Of a DNA stretch of 64,000 nucleotides, positions 56,728 to 64,000 are shown one piece after another. Each line of letters starts with the position of its first letter. Position 1 is the stretch's first letter. This DNA comes from Callipepla californica brunnescens (lineage: Eukaryota; Chordata; Aves; Galliformes; Odontophoridae): NCBI GenBank assembly GCA_023055505.1, contig JALIRH010000042.1, positions 2,798,335-2,862,334 of the forward strand. Reading direction: 5' to 3'. Below the pieces are notes generated by a model. That model was not told where the DNA came from and made no database searches. It worked only from the letters and a program-made list of their open reading frames with translations. Made by a program: the position numbers and the translations under genes.

Positions 56728-59700
56728 CTGCAACAAGAACAGAGAAATGAAAGTTAATTGGAGAAGATGGCAGAAAGGCAGAGGAAGCGAGCATGCTCTA
56801 CACATCTAGAAATAAACTAGACTCAATTAAGTGCTACTATTTATGCTAGGAAATCCAGCAGCTGCTCAGCTCAGAGCCACTTATTTGGTCAAACTGCACA
56901 AACAATGAACTGAAACATTGCACAGGGATGTCCAGAAGAGCCACGCAGCACAGAGGCAGGGAAATTTCCCAAGGACACACCTTGATTTTCTGATCTTTGC
57001 AGGATGGAGCAGGGCTGAACACAGGACAGCTTTGTATGCACCAAAATATGGAAGCTCAAGAAACAAAAAGCATCCAAATTCAGAGACGTATCCAGGAGGG
57101 AAACCTTACTGCAGTGCCTGGCAGCTTCTGCTTGATGTAAGCCTCATGCAGAGCTAGAAAAATCACCCAATCTATTCCCCTGATTTAAGAGGGCAACAGC
57201 CACTCTTTCAGATACCGAAGTGGAAGCAGCTTGCTGAAGCAGCACATCTGTCACAGAGGAACAGGGAGACGGAGGTGCACGATGGAGATGTGGGATGCTC
57301 TGATCCAGCTGGAGCTTGTTCTGATCATGTTTGAAAGCCTATACGAGCCCTCAATCTATTTCTGAGCGCAGTGCTAACATCAAATACGTGTATTCTTTAA
57401 ACTGCAGCGAGCTCAATATCATTTAGCCACAGCAATATAAATCACTCTGTCCCAGGGGCACTTGCATTAGCGAGCTGTGCAGTCAGACCGATGCTCCCTT
57501 TGCTCCAACAACAGGAAAAACTGCAGGTGGACACAAGGGGCTGCCCCTGCAGCCAAGCATCAGATTTTAAATATATATTTACTTACTTCACTTCCCTGCA
57601 AGGCAACAAGCAGCCAACGCTTCCGCGTCGCGCTCAGAGGCAGCGACTGCACAAAGGGCAAACATTCAGCCTCAGCTAAATACAGGAGGAGCTTCAGGTC
57701 TTCTAATAAAGATTACTGAGACATCCAGAGACTGCCACGAGGAGCAGCAGAACTCAGGGCACGCAGACACACCTCCACATATTACCAACCCAACCACAGA
57801 GGGACACCCAGCCATCCCCAGAGCTGAGGCTGCACAGGAGCCTGCCTCGGCCAGGAGGAGCCCCAGCAGGGGCTGTTCTGTGACAGATCCTAAAATCTGT
57901 CTGTAATTTAATAGCTCGAATCATCCCGAGGTGCAGGAAGGAGAAAAGCACACTGAATTCCACTTCCTTGGGGGTTTTATTAATGAAAGACATCCAGACC
58001 AGCTACTGGAGGAAGCGGGGACAGAGCAGATGTCTCTTCACACCAGCAGTGCTATTTAGGAAAAAAAACAGATAGGTTCAAACAATCTAATAACTACATT
58101 TTACCCACGTTTTCCCACTAATTGGAAAGCACAAATGCATGCATCTACTGCTGTCACAAAACCAGCAATTTCCTCTCGTTACCACTGCCCACAGAGGCAG
58201 TACTTGCCTGATTGCACCTCTGTGCTCCACAGGTTGTACACACACAATATTTGCTGGGTTAAGCAAATTTGATAGGTTCGAGATGATTTATGCCTACTGA
58301 CTCAGGGAAAGATTAAGAGATGTAATGCAAACAGACAAACCCACAGTTAACCAGTACTTCTGGCTATGATATCAAGATAGCATTAAGGCATGTGGGGAAA
58401 AAAAAAAATACGGATAGATTCAAAAGCAAAAAGATTATATAACGTAAAATAAGTGATCTCTGCATAAGCAGCAGCCCAGGTGGGAGCCTGAGTGCTTGGT
58501 GCTCTCCTGTGCTCCAGGCCTGCACTGAGACCTGCTGCAGGTGACCACACGTCCTACTGGGAAGACAAGAGCATGATACAAGCTCTGCCAAAGGGGAGCA
58601 CCCTCCTTTTCCTGTGTCTTTAATTTAAGGGAAAAAAAATAAAAATAAAAAGGGGATGATTCCCAACCCTAAAGAGATGCTGTAACCATTGCTGCATTCC
58701 TTCCATCACTGACCAGGGATAGAAGGTGCTGCTCACTGCTCTGCAGCTGCCTTTGTCTCAGTGCTGCGTGATGGATGGAAGGACATGCTGGGCCTGCCTG
58801 AAACACCCCGAGCTCAGCACTTGTCACACAGAAGGAGCTTTTCAGCAGCCAGCTCCATTCACTGCCCTGCCTGAGCTGCATTGCTGGACCTGCTGCCCTC
58901 CTCTCACCAGCTCTTCTCAGCCCATTTGCTTCTTTCTTGCATAAAACTGCTCATTCATTGCACAGACTGCTGAAGCATCAATTATGCGAGATGGAATAAA
59001 ATGAATATTTTAATGCGTGCTCAGGTTGAAGACGAAAGGAGGACGCGTAGGAGCCAAGCTGTCAGAACACAGAATGCTTTGTGTTATCAAATGAGCACTC
59101 AAGAAAGAAACTGCCACACTCCTGGACTGGAAAAAAACAAAAACCCTTCCATTGAGATGAAGGTAAGAGAGATCACAGGTGGCACGAAAACGAGAGCTAA
59201 GCCATGAGCACTTAATGTTCCTCCACGCAGATTCCAGCAGCTGAGGCAGCAAAGCTGAAGGTTACAGCCACACTGAGCAAGGTGATGGCAGCAGCTGCTG
59301 CACCAGCAGGGCACTGCTCACAAGCTGCCTTCCTCAAGCCATTTCTGCAGCCCCAAAGCTGCCCTGAGTGTACCTACACATGTGCACACACACTCCTTTG
59401 TGCACTGTGGTCACCCCATGCCAGAACCAGGATTCCCAGCATGCTGTGCCGGCTCCTGAAGGCCTCTTTGTCCATCCCTCCTCCCCTCTAATTCAAGCAA
59501 GATGTTTTTGGGACTGACTGCAGCGCGGCCTGGCTGTTCCGCATTCCACCCAACATTAACAACTTCAGCTTCCAAATATTTCGGGGAGAGATAAATAGGA
59601 GAGCTCAGGAATGCTGTCAGCATCTCGTGCCCTGCATCTCAGCCACGCCAGCAGCTCCAGATCTGAGAGAAGATGGGATGGCTGCAGAAGAAGCCCTCTG

Positions 59701-62700
59701 TGAAGCTCACGAGATGCTTTCTGAACACGCTCAGCAGCAGTGAACAAGCACACCAAGAGCTGTGATAACACTTATCTCATGCCCTGTGCTGAGCGCTGTC
59801 CCACAGAGCTGTCCTCTCACACACTGCTCCTCTGCATCTCCCAGGACGGAGAAATGCAGTGTGCATTGGTGGAGAAGTCACATTAAGAGCTCTTAACGTT
59901 TTTTAAATTAACAGTGGGAGTAGGGAGGCAAGTCTCGCCGAGAGCAGTGATGAGATTTGCAGGAGTACAGAGAGGAACAAAAGGAATCCTACATTGGCAT
60001 TACAGTCAGGTATGTATCACACTCCAGTTAACATCTACTCACTAAGCTTGCGATGAGCAGGCATGCCAGGTATGACTTTCCAAGATCACACACACAGCGC
60101 TTAAGATCTGCTAATAAAAGCACAGAATTCTAAACAGATGCTCAACAACACACGTTCTCCCTCCCTTCTCAACAGGCCTGCCTTGAATTTGTTCGCATGC
60201 AGCAACAAACGTGATTTACCATCTTCATGCTCTCCCCTAAACAGAAGACCGAGCAGCTGTATGGTATCAGAGCACCCCATGCCAGCAGCAGCCCGGCCCA
60301 TTCCTTACCAGCACAGCACTCAGCTCGCAGGGATGCACACTCAGCACTGCTCACAACCAACCCAAAGCCGATGCAAGCCCGATGCAGCTTCTTGCACAAC
60401 TCCTACGGACACAGTGCTCAGCTGTGACCCCACCGAATGGGAATTCTGTAAAGATTTCTTCTTCTAAAGCATCAAACGCTCAGGAATTTCAACAAGCTTG
60501 GAGAATGAGATCTGAGCAACACAACGCACACGCATATTTGGGGCAACAGATCATCAGTTCCTCGTTTAACGATCCATTATGCACTGGTCAGTCACGTTTA
60601 AATCACGGCCCCATTATCGAGTTTTCTCCACTATTTCACCGCCGATTCGTTTCACCACGATGTCAGCAAGAAGGAATTTCTCCCACACAGTGCAGAATAC
60701 TGCACTTGGAAAAAGCCATTCCAGCATCAAACCGCACCGCTGACCGCCGCCTCCCACCACACTCTGGGCTGGAGGAGTCACAACCCAACACCCCCCCACC
60801 CCTTTTTCTCCTCCTCCTCCTGCAGCATTTGGTGCTGATGCTCTTGAACCTGGAGCTTCAGGCACTCGGTTCCAGCAAACCCAGAAGTTTTCTGGCTGAG
60901 AGCACTCTTTCTTGCTATGAAACCAGCAATACTCTCACTCATGGAAGGAGCTGCATGGGAAACGGGCTGCAGAAGGCGAGCAGAGCCACCAGCAGGGAAG
61001 GAAGCCCTGCAAAACACTGCATGTGATCTTCTGTCATTCTGCTCACAACAGCTCAGTGCTGCCTGTCTGCCCCTCATCCCCTCCTCCAGTGCTGTGATGC
61101 AACCCCCAAGAAAAAAAACCTACCTCTGCCCTGGCTTACCTGTGCCCAAAACACAAGCAGGAGCACCACTGTCACAACACGCATCAGAAGCACCCAGGAG
61201 ATGAGGTACAAACACAATAAAGGACTGTTTCACACAGTGTAAGCAGCCAAACAAGGCACGCTGCTTGCCTGTTCTAGATGCAGAAGCGATGTTTCCAGCC
61301 TGTAACAGCACTTCTGCAACAGAATCCACTCCTTCCACCCACCCAGGGGCAGCTCCAGGTGGAGGGGTTGCACCTCAGCCCCAAAGCAGAGGCGCACACA
61401 TGGCTGCACCCCTCCTTCTCCCTCAGCTCTAAGAGCACACAGGTAGGAAGGCAGAGATGAGAGAAATCAGAGCACATCACTTCACACCAGACCTGTGCAT
61501 CCCAAGCTGCAGGGAAACAGGAGCCCCATGCTTACAAGCTCCTTGGCAAAAACCACGTGCCACCCTACCTGCAAGGACCTGCACAAAAACCATCTCCCCC
61601 TTCCACCCCTCCCTTTCCTTGGCACAAAACCAGATTCTCCTCGCCACCAACAGATGCACTAATAGCTGCACACGGCTGCACGTGCTCTGAGCCTTTAGGA
61701 GCTGTGCCCCTCAGTGACAGCTTTATTTACAGTGCTGTGATTTACCTTTCCACACTGGTCGAGAAGAGTACTTTCAGACACCCCCAGCACTCCACCACTG
61801 CCTTTTCTGATAGGCTTTGTTTTCCCATACGTCTGATGTATTTTCTCATGTTTCATATTCCAGTACCAGTGCAGCTGAAAGTAGGTCAGCTGAAGCGAGG
61901 ACCCCTTTGGAGAATGATTAATTTTCCTTCCTGATTACTGCAAGGCTTTCCACCGACTCACTGTAGGGTTTTCGTTTCACATCAAACGCCGCGCAGCGTG
62001 CCGGAGATAAACTGATTTTTTCCACAATTAAAGGTATTAATGGGGAAGCACATTTCAAAGAGACGTTTTGCTTCCTTCAGCCCTTCTTGCGGGGCTTTCT
62101 CCTCTTAAATAACCTTTAGGAAAAGCAATGTGCATGAAGACTATGCTCCTGATGCACCCCTGTGGGGGCAGCAGCCCTCAGGGAGCACAGTGGGGTGGTT
62201 TTGGGGTGGGTAAACTGAAGGAGATCCATTCAGATCCACTCAAAGCGACTGAGACTTCCACAGCCCACGTTTTAAGGATACGTTTCACTAAATGGGAACA
62301 AAAGCCTTCAGTTTGCTCCTCAGGAAATCTCAAAGCAGCAACAGAGAGAGGGGGATTGGAGGTAACAGATGGAAGGGAGCACTTCTCAAAGGGCACAGGA
62401 TACACAGCATCACGGGATGGCACTAACAGATCCACGTGTAGGACAACCCGACAGCCAGGGCACCAACACAAGGGCTGCCCCATGCAGAGGGATCGAGGGC
62501 TGCGGTGCCAAGGGTGAAAAAGCAGAAAAGGGAAATCAAACAGTAAATCAGCTCCAAGGGAAAGTGGGTAAGCGTGAAGGAATTAAACCAGCGCTCCATA
62601 CAAAAGCAGAGAGGAATGAGAAGAAGAGGGCACAGCAATGAAGCTCATCTCGGAGCACTGCCAGCTCCTGGGATGGGAAAAGGTGGCAGAGATGGCAGCA

Positions 62701-64000
62701 CTGGGCAGCACACTGCCTTAAAGCCCCACCGCCTTACTGCTTTGCTCTTAGGGCACTTCCAACTGCTCCTGGCTTTATTTGCACAACAGCGTGGTTACTT
62801 ATTTCACCATTTCTCCTCCTTTTCCTTTGTTGCAGCCCTACGCTGGAACACGAAAGCATTTCCTCACTAAAACACCAACACAACACATGAAGGAGCACAG
62901 CACTGCAAGAAGCGCTGTCATCTGGGTTCTCAGCAACACACTTGCTGCTTCCCTGCACCTCCACTGCCCACCAGGAGTTGTCCCCTCCCAACACAGCCCT
63001 TATCACACCCAGCCAGGCCCCTGCAGCCTCAGGGCTGTATTACAGCTGCACTCAGATCCCTTATAAGCTCGCTGCTTCTGATGGTGTGCAGCACAGCCAG
63101 CTGAAGAGTTCAGCAACAAAGCAACCTTGAGCACATCCCTCTCAGCCCACACATCCCCCTGTGCTCACCTGTTTTATCCTAGCACGATACTAGAAAGCTT
63201 TAAATCATAAATGGACCAAGAAATAGATCTCATGCCTCAGCAGTTTAGTGTAAGCACTCTCAGCAGACAAAGATCTCGATACCTTTATAGCTCATAGCAC
63301 TTACAGTCCAGACTGCAAACAGGTCCTCAGTGCTCCTGCAAGAGGCCTCGCACACATAAAACTTCTGACAAAATTATTTCCCAAACAGATGCAAGACACC
63401 CCTTTACTTCATGCTTCCAGATGCCAGGAGTCACAGTGTAGCACTTCCAGACACAGCTGGGCAACATCTCACACCAGGTCGGGGAAAACGTGTGATGTCT
63501 GCCACCCAAAATAACATCTGCAGGTTTACTACCAGTGTGACATAACACGGCAGCATTACCAACACCAACAAGGACGTCTCACCAGCAGCATCAGGAAAGC
63601 CCAGCTCATCCTGGAGAGAGCTCAGGACACAAGGCTGGCTGCATAGGCTGAATTTTTGATGGGGAGCTCCTACTTTACTTTGTACAGCTTCATGAGAAGG
63701 TCTGCAGCACCGCACAGTGCTGTTCTTTCCCACTGTTGGTCCTTGCAAGCAGAGAAATTGCTTCTGATAACTTCTTTGCAATACCAGGCCAAACGTTGCT
63801 GGCAATGTCAGTAATCACATATAAGAAAATGTTATCTCAGCCAACTAGTGATCAGGTCTCTGGCTACAGAATACTCCTCACTAGGAAGCAGCCTTCTCAC
63901 AGGAGATGCTCTCCTTTTGGAGGCCAGCCCTTAACTGAGCCCAGGGAGGGCAGGACCCAGGGCCCACCCCCTCCAGCACGTGGGAAGCACAGGTGAATTG
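56728..64000 (-). other. SRGAP2 intron 3 (partial)
   Basis: From exon 4 to the right edge no further SRGAP2 exon was found. I looked for the preceding segment (VNCWNLLLNQVKRES and LSDIYLNNIIPRF) on the minus strand. A 214-codon plus-strand open frame (60382-61026) shows no known domain. No interspersed repeat is recognised. Confidence 0.65.

Noticed and set aside
60382..61026. 214-codon open frame on the plus strand in SRGAP2 intron 3
   Set aside because: No known family; a leucine run comes from a CTC/CTG simple repeat; no promoter or splice evidence. Probably chance.
56728..64000. Possible SRGAP2 exon 3 near the right end
   Set aside because: I searched the minus strand for the conserved NCWNLLLNQVKRES and SDIYLNNIIPRF segments and found no match, so it is presumed outside the window.

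Overview
This window is vertebrate nuclear DNA, most likely from a bird and probably a galliform. The protein-coding exons match vertebrate signalling genes, the only interspersed repeats I recognise are short 3' ends of CR1 LINEs (the dominant avian repeat), repeats are sparse, and the genes are compact. The gene order fits the avian equivalent of human 1q32.1 (chicken chromosome 26). The synteny comes from general knowledge and the species is an inference. No prokaryotic, viral, CRISPR or toxin system is present.

Three genes lie head-to-tail on the minus strand, so transcription runs from high to low coordinates. (1) SRGAP2, an F-BAR/RhoGAP/SH3 protein, occupies about 14.8-64 kb. The window holds 19 coding exons (56727 down to 19724), giving 931 codons plus stop, and a putative 4.9 kb 3' UTR down to about 14.8 kb. 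The first three coding exons (about 141 residues by comparison with the human protein) lie beyond the right edge. (2) IKBKE, the innate-immune kinase IKK-epsilon, is complete: 20 coding exons from 13322 down to 5417, 2169 nt in frame, 722 residues. (3) RASSF5 (NORE1) is represented only by a GC-rich first exon (2465-2228) carrying the first half of the C1 zinc finger; the rest lies beyond the left edge.

Every splice junction was set by hand from GT/AG signals, reading phase and similarity to remembered human proteins. The summed exon lengths of IKBKE and SRGAP2 are exact multiples of three and their totals are close to the human proteins, which is a strong internal check. UTR ends, promoters and poly(A) sites are much less certain.

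The non-coding sequence is mostly ordinary intron. The notable features are: a 21-25 bp minisatellite in IKBKE that contains the splice donor of coding exon 13 and repeats a donor-like sequence four times; a second minisatellite (about 31 bp unit) split by a CR1 fragment and lying against the donor of coding exon 16; a pair of kappaB-like motifs upstream of IKBKE; two Pumilio-type sites near the end of the SRGAP2 3' UTR; two SRGAP2 microexons (28 and 25 nt) between the F-BAR and RhoGAP regions; AT-rich intronic blocks with clustered homeodomain, SOX and E-box motifs; and a perfect 11-bp hairpin. I found no convincing new gene system. The long open frames in introns look like chance.
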